64,000 bases of DNA from Thalassobaculum_A sp040219215 (GCF_040219215.1 NZ_JAVJSX010000044.1:62001-126000), one strand, 5' to 3'; shown: positions 1-9,582, counted from the first letter of the stretch. Translations and numbers: made by a program. The notes: generated by a model from the letters alone, not told the origin.

Positions 1-2
1 CG

Positions 3-305
3 TTGGCTGAGAACTGGATGGAACTGGAGGCTGCGTGGCTGATGGTGTTGCGGGCGGCCGCGCTGTACGACGCCGGCCAGCCGTGTGGGGCCGAGGCCAA
101 CTCAGCCAAGTACCTGGCCGCCGAGGCGGCGTTCCGGGCCTGTGAGCGGGCGGTCATGACCCTGGGCGGCATGGGCTACGCGGCGGAGTACGGGGTCGAG
201 CGGCTGCTGCGCGAGGTCCTGATCACCCGGATCGCCCCGGTGTCGCCGGAACTGATCAAGTGCTTCATCGCCGAGCGCGTGCTCGGCCTGCCGAGGAGCT
301 ACTGA
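3..305 (+). CDS. Acyl-CoA dehydrogenase, C-terminal fragment (cut by window edge)
   Basis: About 100 residues of the C-terminal helical domain of an acyl-CoA dehydrogenase are visible. The segment TLGGMGYAAEYGVERLLRE is the typical flavin-contacting G-G-x-G-Y region followed by the conserved Arg-rich helix. Such enzymes (about 380-400 residues) oxidise acyl-CoA to enoyl-CoA with FAD. The reading frame is open to the left edge, so the apparent start is only the first in-frame start-like codon and the true start is outside the window. It converges with the methionine-synthase-like gene 3 bases downstream. The substrate cannot be deduced from this fragment. Confidence 0.85.
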   Translation: MAENWMELEAAWLMVLRAAALYDAGQPCGAEANSAKYLAAEAAFRACERAVMTLGGMGYAAEYGVERLLREVLITRIAPVSPELIKCFIAERVLGLPRSY

Positions 306-308
306 TCG

Positions 309-1475
309 TCAGAACAGCCGAGAACCGGCGAGGTCCGCGCCCTCGCGCAGGCTGCGCAGCTTGGCCCAGACCACGTCTGAGGTGAGCCGGCCCATGCCGG
401 CCGACGTGTCGAAGCCGCAGTCGGTGCTCGCCATGATGCGGGCCGGATCGCCGATCATCTCGGCGGCCCGTTCCAGCCGGTCGGCAACCACCTCCGGATG
501 CTCGACGAATGACGAGGTGGTGTCGATGCATCCGACGATCAGGGATTGATGCTTTGCGAGAGGTATATCCCGGAATACCTTGATTTCATGTTGATGTCTG
601 GCGTTTGCGAAAGGCATCATGATGGCGCTGACGTTGGCCTCCCGGATCGCCGGCAGGATGTCGCGCAACGCCACGTCCTGATCGTGCGGTGCCTCGTAGT
701 TGCCCCAGCAGACGTGCAGGCGAACCCGCTCGCGCGGCAAACCGGCGATTGCCTTGTTGATGGTCGCGACCACCCGTTCGACGAACGCCACGAAATCCGA
801 GACCGGTCGATCGGCGTAGGTCAGGTGCCGTTCCAGGGCGAGATCGGGTGCGTCGATCTGCAGGATCAGGCCGTGCCGGATCGCCGCTTCGTACTCGACC
901 TTCAGCGCCTCGGCGACCGCGTCCAGATAGGCCTGATCGTCGGGGTAGTACTGGTTCTTCATGGCGGTGGCGACGATGCCGGGCGAGGGAGCGGTCATGA
1001 ACGCGTCGGCGAAGCCACCGCCGACTTCGGCCAATGCACTCTTGAACCCGGTGATCTCCGCTTCGTTGGCGGCCCTGTCCTCGTAGACGATCGGGCCGAT
1101 TGCCATCGGCGGGGTGAAGTTCGAGACGGCGGTCTTGGTCGCCAGGGTCTGGCGCCGGGCCTCGGCGAACTCCGGGTAGTTGTCGAACTCCCGGGATCCG
1201 GTGCGGGTCCACTTGCTGCCGAAACCCGACATCCGGCGCTGGACGTACAGGAAGAAAGCCTCGCGGACCTGTTCGCCGTCGCTCGGTATGTCGATGCCGG
1301 CCTCGTGTTGCCGGGCGACAACGTCACGCGTCGCCGCCTCGCCCTCGGCGGCGATCCGGGCCTCGTCGACCGGCTCGCCATTGACGCGGTGGGCGTACAA
1401 CTGCACCAGCCGCTGCGGACGGGGTAGGCTGCCGGCGTGGGTCGTCAGGATCCGTCGGACCGGCGCCGTTACCAT
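309..1475 (-). CDS. Cobalamin-independent methionine synthase-like (MetE C-terminal family) zinc enzyme
   Basis: This is a 388-residue protein of the MetE C-terminal / epoxyalkane:coenzyme M transferase family, which uses a zinc-bound thiolate to accept alkyl groups. It opens with the family signature THAGSLPRP. The presumed zinc ligands are in HVCWGN (about residue 255) and in STDCGF near the C terminus. It is half the length of full MetE and lacks the N-terminal folate half, like the many single-domain 'core-MetE' paralogues. Its real alkyl donor and acceptor are therefore unknown, and core-MetE methyl transfer or thioether cleavage are both possible. Its start codon overlaps the end of the upstream membrane-protein gene by 7 bases, which implies translational coupling. 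Confidence 0.85.
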   Translation of the reverse strand: MVTAPVRRILTTHAGSLPRPQRLVQLYAHRVNGEPVDEARIAAEGEAATRDVVARQHEAGIDIPSDGEQVREAFFLYVQRRMSGFGSKWTRTGSREFDNYPEFAEARRQTLATKTAVSNFTPPMAIGPIVYEDRAANEAEITGFKSALAEVGGGFADAFMTAPSPGIVATAMKNQYYPDDQAYLDAVAEALKVEYEAAIRHGLILQIDAPDLALERHLTYADRPVSDFVAFVERVVATINKAIAGLPRERVRLHVCWGNYEAPHDQDVALRDILPAIREANVSAIMMPFANARHQHEIKVFRDIPLAKHQSLIVGCIDTTSSFVEHPEVVADRLERAAEMIGDPARIMASTDCGFDTSAGMGRLTSDVVWAKLRSLREGADLAGSRLF

Positions 1476-2083
1476 GTCGGGACCGCCGAGAAGGTCGCCG
1501 GTACCACGGCGGTCTTTTTGACGGCGGCGGCCGCCGAGCGCTGGCGGAGCTGGTCGTAGAACGCCCAGCCGTATTCGTTGGCAACGTACATGACGGTTTC
1601 ACCCACTGCGCTGAAGATCGTGAAGCCGGCGGCCGCGATCGGGTCACCTGTAAAACCGTAACCGACGGCGAAGGCGCGTGTCGAGCTTGCCAGGCGAAAT
1701 GTGGTGCCCTTCAGGATGTTGGTGCGGGCGTCATACTCTTCGGTTGGCGGTCCGAGGTAGCCCCAGACCACCTCATGCCCGTAGTACATGGCAGCCGCTG
1801 CAGTGGCATTCACGGCGAGGAATGTCGGGCCGACATACAGGTGACCGCCGAGCACGCTGGCGAACAGCGCCAGATCCAAGGCGTTCGTGCCGGCTTCGAA
1901 CACCAGCATCTTGTAGAGCGAGCGTTCCAGCACGGCCGGTTCTTCCGCCCGGAGCGGGGCCGGTGCCGGATCCTGGGCCGATGCCGGGGCGGACAGGGCT
2001 GTGACGGCGACGGCAGCGACCCCGACGATCGTCGGACTGAGCCCATGACGCTTCGGTCGGTACCGCAAACCGGATCTCCTCAA
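1469..2083 (-). CDS. Small exported membrane protein of unknown function
   Basis: A 204-residue protein with a basic N terminus and a signal peptide ending near SAPASAQ. A Pro/Ala linker follows, and then an alternation of hydrophobic, Gly/Ala-rich segments at roughly residues 65-80, 83-105 and 145-175. I do not recognise a family. The design (signal peptide, low-complexity linker, short Gly/Ala-rich membrane segments) recalls the small proteins at 33.8-35.6 kb and 47.2 kb, but I cannot show homology by eye. It precedes and overlaps the MetE-like gene, so the two are probably one transcript. The ATG at the 5' end of the frame is followed directly by a plausible signal peptide. Confidence 0.65.
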   Translation of the reverse strand: MRRSGLRYRPKRHGLSPTIVGVAAVAVTALSAPASAQDPAPAPLRAEEPAVLERSLYKMLVFEAGTNALDLALFASVLGGHLYVGPTFLAVNATAAAAMYYGHEVVWGYLGPPTEEYDARTNILKGTTFRLASSTRAFAVGYGFTGDPIAAAGFTIFSAVGETVMYVANEYGWAFYDQLRQRSAAAAVKKTAVVPATFSAVPTW

Positions 2084-2181
2084 CCATGCGTGAAGCGGCT
2101 AAGCTTCGTCAGCCGATAGAGTGACACTCACAGCGCCGTTCGTCAGGCCCGTTTCTGGACGGGGGGCGGCAGGGGGCGGCC

Positions 2182-3267
2182 ATGGGCATGACGGACGTGC
2201 TGATCGTGGGTGCCGGACCCGTCGGAATGGCGGGGGCGATCGAACTGCACCGCCGCGGCGCCTCAGTGCGGATCGTCGATCGCGAAGGGGCCCGCACCAA
2301 GCTGTCGAAGGCGGTCGGGATCAACAGCCAGACCCTGGAACTGCTGGAGCCCAGCGGCCTGACCGAGCGCCTGCTGGCCGCCGGGATCAGGATCGCCCGC
2401 GCGAACCTGCATTTCGACGGCAAGCCGCTGGTGACGCTCAACCTCGACCGGGCCGATCACCGATTCAACTTCATCCTGGCGCTGCCGCAGAGCGCGACCG
2501 AGGGCATTCTGGAAGCGGCCCTGGCCGAACGAGGGGTCACGGTCGAACGCGAGACCGAGATGGTCGCGTTCTCGCGGCACGCCGACTCCGTGACCGTCAG
2601 CCTGCGTGGTCCAAGCGGTGAGGGGGAAGCCATCGCCGGTCGGGTGCTGGGCGCCGACGGGCCGCGCAGCGCGATCCGACAGGGGTTGGGCATCCCGTTT
2701 ACCGGCGCACGCTACGAAGAGACCTGGAGCCTGGCGGACGTCACCCTCGACTGGCCCTACGGCTACCGAGAGGTCAACCTGTTCCTGCATGCCAACGGCG
2801 CGCTGCTGTTCACCGTGCCGATCGCGCCCGACCGGATCCGCGCCATCTCGCAGACCGACAACGCTCTGGCGTTGCTGCCATCGGGTTCGGTCGTGCGCGA
2901 GACCCACTGGCAGTCGACTTTCCACGTGGCGCTGCGCCAGGCGGAACGGTATCAGGACGGCCGCTGCTTCCTGGCCGGCGATGCGGCGCATGTCCACTCG
3001 CCGGCCGGCGGACGCGGCATGAATCTCGGGATCTGGGACGCCTGCGCGTTCGCGTCGCGCCACGCGGCAGGCACGCTGGACGGCTACACGGCTGAACGGC
3101 ACGCGATCGGTGCCCGCATCCTCGCCATCACAGACCGGATGTTCCGGGTGGCGCGCCTGAAGCCCGGCATCGCGCAGTCGGCACGCAATCTGGTGATGCG
3201 CCATGTGGTGCCGATACCGGCGATCCAGCGGAGAATTGCGCCGCAACTGCTGGGTATCGAACGGTAG
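2182..3267 (+). CDS. FAD-dependent monooxygenase (PHBH/UbiH-like fold)
   Basis: A 361-residue group A flavoprotein monooxygenase. The N-terminal FAD-binding Rossmann motif is VGAGPVGMAGAIEL (about residues 9-22). The second dinucleotide motif DGPRSAIR lies near residue 160. The ribityl-binding motif GDAAHVHSPAGGRGMNLG lies near residues 268-285. These enzymes use NAD(P)H and O2 to hydroxylate aromatic or other activated substrates, but the substrate is not visible here. The length suits a single-component enzyme without the extra C-terminal thioredoxin-like domain of phenol hydroxylases. An alternative start is two codons downstream. It stands alone, divergent from the membrane-protein gene and converging on a hypothetical. 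Confidence 0.88.
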   Translation: MGMTDVLIVGAGPVGMAGAIELHRRGASVRIVDREGARTKLSKAVGINSQTLELLEPSGLTERLLAAGIRIARANLHFDGKPLVTLNLDRADHRFNFILALPQSATEGILEAALAERGVTVERETEMVAFSRHADSVTVSLRGPSGEGEAIAGRVLGADGPRSAIRQGLGIPFTGARYEETWSLADVTLDWPYGYREVNLFLHANGALLFTVPIAPDRIRAISQTDNALALLPSGSVVRETHWQSTFHVALRQAERYQDGRCFLAGDAAHVHSPAGGRGMNLGIWDACAFASRHAAGTLDGYTAERHAIGARILAITDRMFRVARLKPGIAQSARNLVMRHVVPIPAIQRRIAPQLLGIER

Positions 3268-3272
3268 CGGCC

Positions 3273-3923
3273 TCAGCCCGATTTGTTCTTGTCGCCCATC
3301 ATCTCACGGCGGAGCGCATCGAACGGGTCTTCGTCGGCGGGCTTCTTGCGGCTTGACCGATTGACGGGGTCTTCGGGGATCTTCTGCCAGTCCCAACTCT
3401 TGTCGGTGGCCTTCGCCTTGCCGGCATAGGCCGTGCGCGCGCCGGATCCCGGCTTCTTGGACGGCGCCGGCGGCGGGGTGCCCGGTCCTGTCTTACCGGC
3501 CTTCGGCGGCGATGCTTCGGCTGGGCCCGCGGTGCCGCGCGGCTTGGGAACTGGTGGCACGGCGGCAGGATCGGTCGCCGGGCTGTGGTCGCGGATCAAC
3601 GGCTGCCACTCCAGCGTGTCGTCGACCTTTGGCTTCGTCGGGGCGGTCGGCTCAGGCGGCGAGATGCTGCCCCTGAATCCGCTTGCCACGTGCTTCTCCG
3701 CCTGCTTTTCGGCATGGGTGCCGATACGGCGGCGCTCGATCGCCGGCAACGAGTCGAACGATCGTTCGGCCTGGCGGTAGTCGGACGGGTCGCCGGTTCC
3801 CGCGGCCTTTTCCAGGCGCTCGGCGATGCGGGCGTTGTTCGGGCCGGAAGCCTTGGTGCTGCTGGCCAGGATCTTCATGCTGCGCCGGTCGACCGAACTC
3901 AGCCGCTTGCTGTCGCCCGTCAT
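3273..3923 (-). CDS. Hypothetical protein, Pro/Lys-rich, largely disordered
   Basis: A 216-residue hydrophilic protein. The first 80 residues are mixed charged and look helical. The middle (about 90-165) is a Pro/Ala/Gly/Lys low-complexity stretch, and the end is charged (WDWQKIPEDP and DPFDALRREMMGDK). There is no signal peptide, membrane segment or recognised motif, so it is probably cytoplasmic. It converges with the monooxygenase with a 5-base gap. Codon and base use match its neighbours, which supports a real gene, but no function can be assigned. Confidence 0.6.
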   Translation of the reverse strand: MTGDSKRLSSVDRRSMKILASSTKASGPNNARIAERLEKAAGTGDPSDYRQAERSFDSLPAIERRRIGTHAEKQAEKHVASGFRGSISPPEPTAPTKPKVDDTLEWQPLIRDHSPATDPAAVPPVPKPRGTAGPAEASPPKAGKTGPGTPPPAPSKKPGSGARTAYAGKAKATDKSWDWQKIPEDPVNRSSRKKPADEDPFDALRREMMGDKNKSG

Positions 3924-4184
3924 GCTGGATTACTCGACATGCCGTCTCCCCTTGCCCCACAAGTCATGCCAAGCACACTCGATTCTACATCAAATATCCC
4001 CTAACTGCCGGTGCCGGTCCAGCGATCCGCGCGCTGTGTCGGGCGTTTGCCGAGTTATCCACAGCTAACCCACGCTGGCGAGCGGGGTATTTCCGATGCC
4101 GTTCGGCATGGTGCGCTACCGCGGGCGAGACGCTCGGCACGGTGGTGGCGGGTCGAATCGCCGGTGCCGAACACCGGGGTTCGC
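3924..4184. other. Gene-free gap with a lone DnaA-box-like sequence
   Basis: This 261-base gap between the hypothetical gene and cobO holds an AT-richer patch near 3970-4010, probably the promoter region of the minus-strand hypothetical gene. It also holds one perfect DnaA-box-type 9-mer, TTATCCACA, at 4055-4063, and a short inverted repeat at 4161-4177 (CCGGTG-5-CACCGG) just after the cobO stop. The repeat may contribute to cobO termination but has no T-run. There is no cluster of boxes and no open reading frame with coding character. Confidence 0.4.
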
Positions 4185-4811
4185 TCAGAACTCGATGCCG
4201 GCCTGGGCCTGGAATCCGCTGCGGAACGGGTGCTTGACCATGGTCATGTCGGTGACCAGGTCGGCGGCCTCGACCAACTCGTCCTTGGCGTTGCGGCCGG
4301 TGACGATGACATGCAGGTCGGGACGCTTGGCCTTCAGGGTCCCGACCACCTCGGCGATCGGCAAGTAGTCGTACCGCAGGACGATGTTCAACTCGTCCAT
4401 CAGCACCATCTTGATCTCCGGGTCGGCCATCAACTGCTTGGCAGCCTCCCAGGCGGCGCGGGCGGCGGCGACGTCGCGCTCCAGGCTCTGCGTGTCCCAG
4501 GTAAAGCCTTCGCCCATGGTGCGGATCGACACCAGGTCCGGGAACGCGTCCAGCACCTTGCGCTCGCCGGTTTCCCACTTGCCCTTCACGAACTGGACGA
4601 CGCCGACCTTCATGCCGTGACCGATGGCCCGGCAGACCATGCCGAAGGCGGCGGTCGACTTGCCCTTGCCCTTGCCGGTGTGGACGATCAGCAGGCCGCC
4701 GGTCTTGTCCTTGGTGGCCATGATCTTGTTCCGGGCGGCGCGCTTTTTCGCCATCTTCTCGGCGTGCCGGGCGGCGACCTCGGGGTCGATGTCGGAGCTT
4801 GTGTCGGTCAT
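4185..4811 (-). CDS. cobO: Cob(I)yrinic acid a,c-diamide adenosyltransferase (CobO/CobA/BtuR type)
   Basis: A 208-residue enzyme that transfers the 5'-deoxyadenosyl group from ATP to the cobalt of cob(I)yrinate diamide or cobinamide, a late step of adenosylcobalamin synthesis. The family hallmark is the P-loop GKGKGKSTAAFG at about residues 47-58, used in an inverted orientation for ATP. The conserved VQFVKGKWETGE, the LMDELNIVL strand and the VTGRNA motif are present. Length is normal. Its ATG overlaps the cobN stop (ATGA, 4 bases), so it is the last gene of a cobW-cobN-cobO operon. Confidence 0.96.
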   Translation of the reverse strand: MTDTSSDIDPEVAARHAEKMAKKRAARNKIMATKDKTGGLLIVHTGKGKGKSTAAFGMVCRAIGHGMKVGVVQFVKGKWETGERKVLDAFPDLVSIRTMGEGFTWDTQSLERDVAAARAAWEAAKQLMADPEIKMVLMDELNIVLRYDYLPIAEVVGTLKAKRPDLHVIVTGRNAKDELVEAADLVTDMTMVKHPFRSGFQAQAGIEF

Positions 4812-7800
4812 TGCGGGTGTCCCTTCGTGATGGCCGCCAACCTATCCTGCACTGCGTTGCGCCGGGGGTGCCAGAGGTCGCGGTCGATGGCCTCCTGGAA
4901 CCGTTCGGCGATCTCCTTCAGCGCCGCCGGGTTCTTGTCCTCCAGGAACTCCCGAACCGCGTCGTTCTCCAGGTAGGCATCGAACAGCTGCTCGAAATGG
5001 TGGTCGTCGACGCAGCGCGCGGTGGCGGCGAAAGCGAACAGGTAGTCGACGGTGGCGGCGATCTCGAAGGCGCCCTTGTAGCCGTGGCGCATCACGCCGG
5101 CGATCCACTTCGGGTTGGCGGCGCGGCCGCGCACGATGCGGGCGATCTCCTCGGCCAGGGTGCGGACCTTCGGGCTCTCGGGTCGGCTCGAATCGGTGTG
5201 GAACACGGTCGGCTGGACGCCGGAGAGGTGACGGACGGCGGCGGTGATGCCGCCCTCGAACTGGTAGTAGTCGTCGCTGTCCAGAAGGTCGTGCTCGCGG
5301 TTGTCCTGGTTGTGTACCACCAGTTCGGCCCCGGCGAGCCGGGCGCGGAACAGGTCCGGTTCAGAGGCGCCCTCGGCACCCTTGCCATAGGCGTAGGCGC
5401 CCCATTCCAGGTAGGCCTCGGCGAGGTCGGCCTCGTCCTGCCAGATCCGTTCGTCGATCAGCGCCTGCAGACCCGCGCCGTAGGCGCCGGGCTTGGAACC
5501 GAACACCCGGAAGGCGGCGCGCGATCGGGCGACGGCCGGTTCGATGCCGGCGGCTTCCATGCGCTTGGCGTCGTCGGAGACCCGGGCGGCGATCGGGTTC
5601 AGCGCGGCCGGTTCGTCCAGTTCCGCAACGGCGCGCACCGCGCTGTCGATCAGGTCGACCTGGTGCGGGAACGCATCCCGGAAGAAGCCGGAGATCCGCA
5701 CCGTCACGTCGACCCGCGGCCGGTCCAGCACGGAGAGCGGCAGGATCTCGAACCCGGTGACCCGGCCGGAGACCGCCTCCCATTGCGGCCGCACGCCGAG
5801 GAACGCCAGGATCTGCGCGATGTCGTCGCCGCCGGTCCGCATGTTGGCGGTGCCCCAGGCCGACACCGCCAGCCGCTTCGGCCATTCGCCGTTCTCCTGG
5901 CGGTAGCGGTCGAGCACCAGCCCAGCGGATTTCAGGCCCAGCGTCCAGGCCGCCGCCGTCGGCACCGCGCGGGTGTCGACCGAGTAGAAGTTGCGCCCCG
6001 TCGGCAGCACGTCCGGTCGGCCGCGGCTCGGTGCACCGGACGGCCCCGGCGGCACGAACCGGCCGTCGAGTCCGCGCAGCAGGTTGGCGATCTCGTCGGG
6101 CCCGGATTGCAGGACCGCCGGGCGCAACCGGGTTTCGACCTTGGCGAGCACGGCCGTGGTGCGCGGCCAATCGCCGGGGCAGGGGGTGTTGCCGGACACC
6201 AGCCGGCTGCTGAGGATCTCCAGCCGCTCCACCGTGTCACCTTCGGTGCGCCAGGGGGCAGCATCGATCCCGGCCAACGCCGCGGGGCGCGCACCGTTCC
6301 AGGCGTTCGCCGCGGCAGGATCGAGCGGGTCGAATCCGTCGAGGCCCAGGTCGGCGGCCAGCGCGCGCTGCAGCGAGGCGTCTGCGCCTTCGCCTCGGCC
6401 GCGTGGTACCCGGGCGAGCGCTACCAGCAGGTCGGTCATCAGGCGGCCCTCCGGCGCGGTGCCGAAGATGTGCAGGCCGTCGCGGATCTGCAGTTCCTTC
6501 AACTCGCACAGATGGTTGTCGAGCTTGCCAAGCGCGACCTCCTCTGCCTCGTCCGGGTCGATGCCGACGTCCTTGTCCAGGCCGGTGCGCCGGGCGGCGT
6601 CGAGAATCCGTTCCGACAGCAGTGGCAGGCGGCGCGGATCGACGCCCATGGCCTGGAAGTATTCGTCGACCAGCGCCTCCAACTCCTGCAGCGGGCCGTG
6701 CAGTTCGGCGCGGGTCAGCGGCGGGGTCAGATGGTCGATCACCGTGGCGGCGATCCGGCGCTTGGCCTGGCTGCCTTCTCCGGGATCGTTGACGATGAAC
6801 GGATACAGGACGGGCAGGGGGCCGAGTGCGACCTCCGGGAAGCAACTCGCGGACAGCGCCAGCGCCTTGCCGGGCAGCCATTCCAGATTGCCGTGCTTGC
6901 CGACGAACACCACGGCGTGGGCGTCGAACGCGTTGCGCAGCCAGGCATGGAACGCCAGGTAGCCGTGCGGCGGCGGCAGGTCGGGGTCGTGGTAGCTGGC
7001 CTTCGGGTCGATGTGGTACCCGCGCGCCGGCTGGATCGCGACCGCGACGTTGCCGAGCCGGTGGACCGCGATGCGGAACCGGTCACCTTCGACGTAGGGG
7101 TCGGTCTCGGGTGCGCCCCAGCGGTCGATCACGATCGAGCGGGCCGCCTCCGGAACCGCATCAAGGAAGCGGGCGTAGTCGGCCAGCGGCAGGTCGACCC
7201 CGCCAACCTTGCCGGCACGGCCGACGAGCGCGTTGGTCGGACCAGCCGACAGTCGGTCCATCAGGGCATCGCCATCGGCCGGAACGCCGTCCACCGTGTA
7301 CCCGGCTTCCTTGAGCGCCCGCAGGATCGCAACGGTTGCCGCCGGTGTGTCCAGGCCGACGCCGTTGCCGAGCCGGCCGTCCTTGGTCGGGTAGTTGGCC
7401 AGCACCAGGGCGATCCGCCGATCGGCCGGCGGGGTGGCGGCAAGGCGGGACCAGGCGGCGGCCAGATCGGCGACGTGGTCGACCCGGTCGGCCACCGGCT
7501 CGGGGGCGACGATCGGGCATTCGGTCGCCTCGTCCCACCGCCCGTCGCCCTTGAACGACACCGCACGGGTCAACAGGCGGCCGTCGATCTCCGGCAGGGC
7601 CACATGCATGGCGATGTCGCGCGGCCCGAGGCCGCGGGTTCCGTCGGCCCAGGCGTCGTGGGCGCCGCTGGAAAACACGACCTGCAGCACCGGCCGGTCG
7701 CTGGCGCTGAACGGCCCATCCACCGCCTTGCCGGGCTGCGAGACCGCGAAACTGGTGGCGTTCAGCACCACGGCGGGCGGGCAGTCGGCGAGAGTGTCGG

Positions 7801-8554
7801 CGACCAGGGCGGCGGAGGTCGGCTCCTTAAGGCTCTGGGCGTAGATCGGCACCGCACCCAGGCCGCGCGCCGCCAGTGCCTCGATCATGGCGTCGACCGG
7901 CGCAAGCTGTCCGGCCTGAACCAGGGCGCGATAGAACACCAACGGCACCGCCGGGGCGTTGGCCGACGGCCAGCGGGAACGGATTGCACCGAGGTCCGGC
8001 CGGTCCAGGTCTGGCCAATACAGCCCGGCCCGGGGGATCGGCGCCGGCTCGCGCCACTCCGCATCCCGGCCGATGCAGGTGTCGGCAAAGGCCAGCAACT
8101 GGCCGGCGTTCTCAGGCCCGCCCTCCTGCAGGTAGCGCCAGATCCGGTGCACCGCTTCGGCCGGCAGGGTCGAGCGACCCATAAGATCGGCGTCCGGGGT
8201 GTCGTCGCCGGGCACGCAGGCCAGGGCGACGCCGTTCTCGCGGCACGCCGCCGTGGTCTGCTCGATGCCGTAGGGCCAGTAGGCCACGCCGCCGATCAGC
8301 CGGACCACCACCAGCCGGGCCTGACCGACGATCTGTTCGGCGTACAGGTCGACCGACAGGTGGTGCTGCAACCGCATGATGTTGGCCAGCCGCAAGCTGG
8401 TTGCATCCGCCGGCCGTCGAGCACGCGCCGTCGCCAGTCCGGCGAGGTCGGTGTCGGCGGCCGATAGGACCACCACCTCGCCAGAGGTCTGGCCGAGGTC
8501 GACCGCCTCCGATCCGTCGTCGACGGCGCCCGACCGGGTGGCGAGCAGGTGCAT
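4808..8554 (-). CDS. cobN: Aerobic cobaltochelatase large subunit CobN
   Basis: A 1,248-residue CobN, the large subunit of the ATP-dependent CobNST chelatase that inserts Co(II) into hydrogenobyrinate a,c-diamide. The family's usual length is about 1,250-1,300. Visible signatures are the CobN/magnesium-chelatase BchH segments around VFVGKHGNLEWLPGKALALS, the DRPRVDVTVRISGFFRD region, the WGTANMRTGGDD motif and the C-terminal VVHNQDNREHDLLDSDDYYQFEGG region. The frame extends upstream to 8647, but the start at 8554 (MHLLATRSG) is preferred because it sits exactly at the cobW stop (1-base TGATG overlap). No cobS or cobT is in the window, so they must lie elsewhere if this enzyme is functional. 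Confidence 0.96.
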   Translation of the reverse strand: MHLLATRSGAVDDGSEAVDLGQTSGEVVVLSAADTDLAGLATARARRPADATSLRLANIMRLQHHLSVDLYAEQIVGQARLVVVRLIGGVAYWPYGIEQTTAACRENGVALACVPGDDTPDADLMGRSTLPAEAVHRIWRYLQEGGPENAGQLLAFADTCIGRDAEWREPAPIPRAGLYWPDLDRPDLGAIRSRWPSANAPAVPLVFYRALVQAGQLAPVDAMIEALAARGLGAVPIYAQSLKEPTSAALVADTLADCPPAVVLNATSFAVSQPGKAVDGPFSASDRPVLQVVFSSGAHDAWADGTRGLGPRDIAMHVALPEIDGRLLTRAVSFKGDGRWDEATECPIVAPEPVADRVDHVADLAAAWSRLAATPPADRRIALVLANYPTKDGRLGNGVGLDTPAATVAILRALKEAGYTVDGVPADGDALMDRLSAGPTNALVGRAGKVGGVDLPLADYARFLDAVPEAARSIVIDRWGAPETDPYVEGDRFRIAVHRLGNVAVAIQPARGYHIDPKASYHDPDLPPPHGYLAFHAWLRNAFDAHAVVFVGKHGNLEWLPGKALALSASCFPEVALGPLPVLYPFIVNDPGEGSQAKRRIAATVIDHLTPPLTRAELHGPLQELEALVDEYFQAMGVDPRRLPLLSERILDAARRTGLDKDVGIDPDEAEEVALGKLDNHLCELKELQIRDGLHIFGTAPEGRLMTDLLVALARVPRGRGEGADASLQRALAADLGLDGFDPLDPAAANAWNGARPAALAGIDAAPWRTEGDTVERLEILSSRLVSGNTPCPGDWPRTTAVLAKVETRLRPAVLQSGPDEIANLLRGLDGRFVPPGPSGAPSRGRPDVLPTGRNFYSVDTRAVPTAAAWTLGLKSAGLVLDRYRQENGEWPKRLAVSAWGTANMRTGGDDIAQILAFLGVRPQWEAVSGRVTGFEILPLSVLDRPRVDVTVRISGFFRDAFPHQVDLIDSAVRAVAELDEPAALNPIAARVSDDAKRMEAAGIEPAVARSRAAFRVFGSKPGAYGAGLQALIDERIWQDEADLAEAYLEWGAYAYGKGAEGASEPDLFRARLAGAELVVHNQDNREHDLLDSDDYYQFEGGITAAVRHLSGVQPTVFHTDSSRPESPKVRTLAEEIARIVRGRAANPKWIAGVMRHGYKGAFEIAATVDYLFAFAATARCVDDHHFEQLFDAYLENDAVREFLEDKNPAALKEIAERFQEAIDRDLWHPRRNAVQDRLAAITKGHPQ

Positions 8555-9582
8555 CAGGCGCGCAGTTCGGCCGTCACCGCCTCGGCGTCGAAACCGGTCT
8601 GGCCGATCACCACCAGGCGCGAGGTCCGAGCCTCGCCCGCTTCCCACGGACGGTCGAAGTACCGCTGCACCCGGTCGCCCACACCCTGGACGATCAGACG
8701 CATCGCCTTGTCCGGAACCGCGACGAAGCCCTTGACCCGCAGGATGTCGTGGCGGGTCGCGACCTGCTTGATCCGAGCCTCCAGGGCCGCCGGGTCGGCA
8801 ATCTCGCCAAGGTCGACAACGATGCTGGCGAAGTCGTCGTGGTCATGCTCGTGGCCGTCGTCGTGATGCGACGGCCGGGTGTCGAGATCGTCCTCGGCGG
8901 CGAGGTCGAGGCCGAGCAGCACCGCGGGGTCGAGCGCGCCGCTGACCGAGGTGACGATCCGCACCGCCGGGCGCAGATGCGGCGCCATCTCGGCCTTCAC
9001 CCGCGCCAACGTGGATTCGTCGACCAGATCGGTCTTGTTCAGCACCACCACGTCGGCGCTGCCGAGCTGTTCCTCGAACAGCTCTTCCAGCGGACTCTCG
9101 TGGTCCAGATTCGGGTCGGCTGCACGCTGCGCGTCGACCGCGGCGGGGTCGGTGGCGAACAGCCCGGCAGCGACGGCCGCGACGTCGACCACCGCGATTA
9201 CCCCATCGACCGTGGCGCGGGTGCGCACCTCCGGCCAGCCGAACGCCTTGATCAACGGTTTCGGCAGGGCGAGGCCCGAGGTCTCGATCACGATGTGGTC
9301 CGGCGGGTTCGCCCGGTCGAGCAGGGCGGCGATGGTCGGCAGGAAGTCGTCGGCGACGGTGCAGCAGATACAGCCGTTGGTCAGTTCGACGACGTCGTCG
9401 TCCTCGCAGCCCTCGATGCCGCATCCGGTGATCAGTTCGCGGTCAACGCCGAGGTCGCCGAATTCATTGATGATGAACGCCAGCCGACGGCCGTTGGCGT
9501 TCTCGATCATGTGGCGGATCAGGCTGGTCTTGCCGGCTCCCAAAAAGCCGGTAACGACGGTGGCGGGAATCTTCTGCGCCAT
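8554..9582 (-). CDS. cobW: CobW-type GTPase metallochaperone
   Basis: A 342-residue G3E-family P-loop GTPase thought to supply cobalt to the CobNST chelatase. The Walker A is GFLGAGKT (residues 12-19). The metal-binding CICC motif (family C-x-C-C) is near residue 70 within ELTNGCICCT. NKTD, near residue 180, is the guanine-specificity motif. A histidine/aspartate-rich loop (HHDDGHEHDHDD) lies near residue 240. The ATG at 9582 is chosen because GGAGG lies 5-6 bases upstream; the ATG four codons earlier would overlap that ribosome site. It is the first gene after the cobalamin riboswitch and is coupled to cobN. Confidence 0.95.
   Translation of the reverse strand: MAQKIPATVVTGFLGAGKTSLIRHMIENANGRRLAFIINEFGDLGVDRELITGCGIEGCEDDDVVELTNGCICCTVADDFLPTIAALLDRANPPDHIVIETSGLALPKPLIKAFGWPEVRTRATVDGVIAVVDVAAVAAGLFATDPAAVDAQRAADPNLDHESPLEELFEEQLGSADVVVLNKTDLVDESTLARVKAEMAPHLRPAVRIVTSVSGALDPAVLLGLDLAAEDDLDTRPSHHDDGHEHDHDDFASIVVDLGEIADPAALEARIKQVATRHDILRVKGFVAVPDKAMRLIVQGVGDRVQRYFDRPWEAGEARTSRLVVIGQTGFDAEAVTAELRA

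Noticed and set aside
4055..4063. Perfect DnaA box TTATCCACA as a possible replication origin
   Set aside because: A single box, no cluster, no origin-linked genes (dnaA, dnaN, hemE, gidA) nearby.
4161..4177. Rho-independent terminator after cobO
   Set aside because: The 6-base stem is short and has no following T-run on the minus strand.
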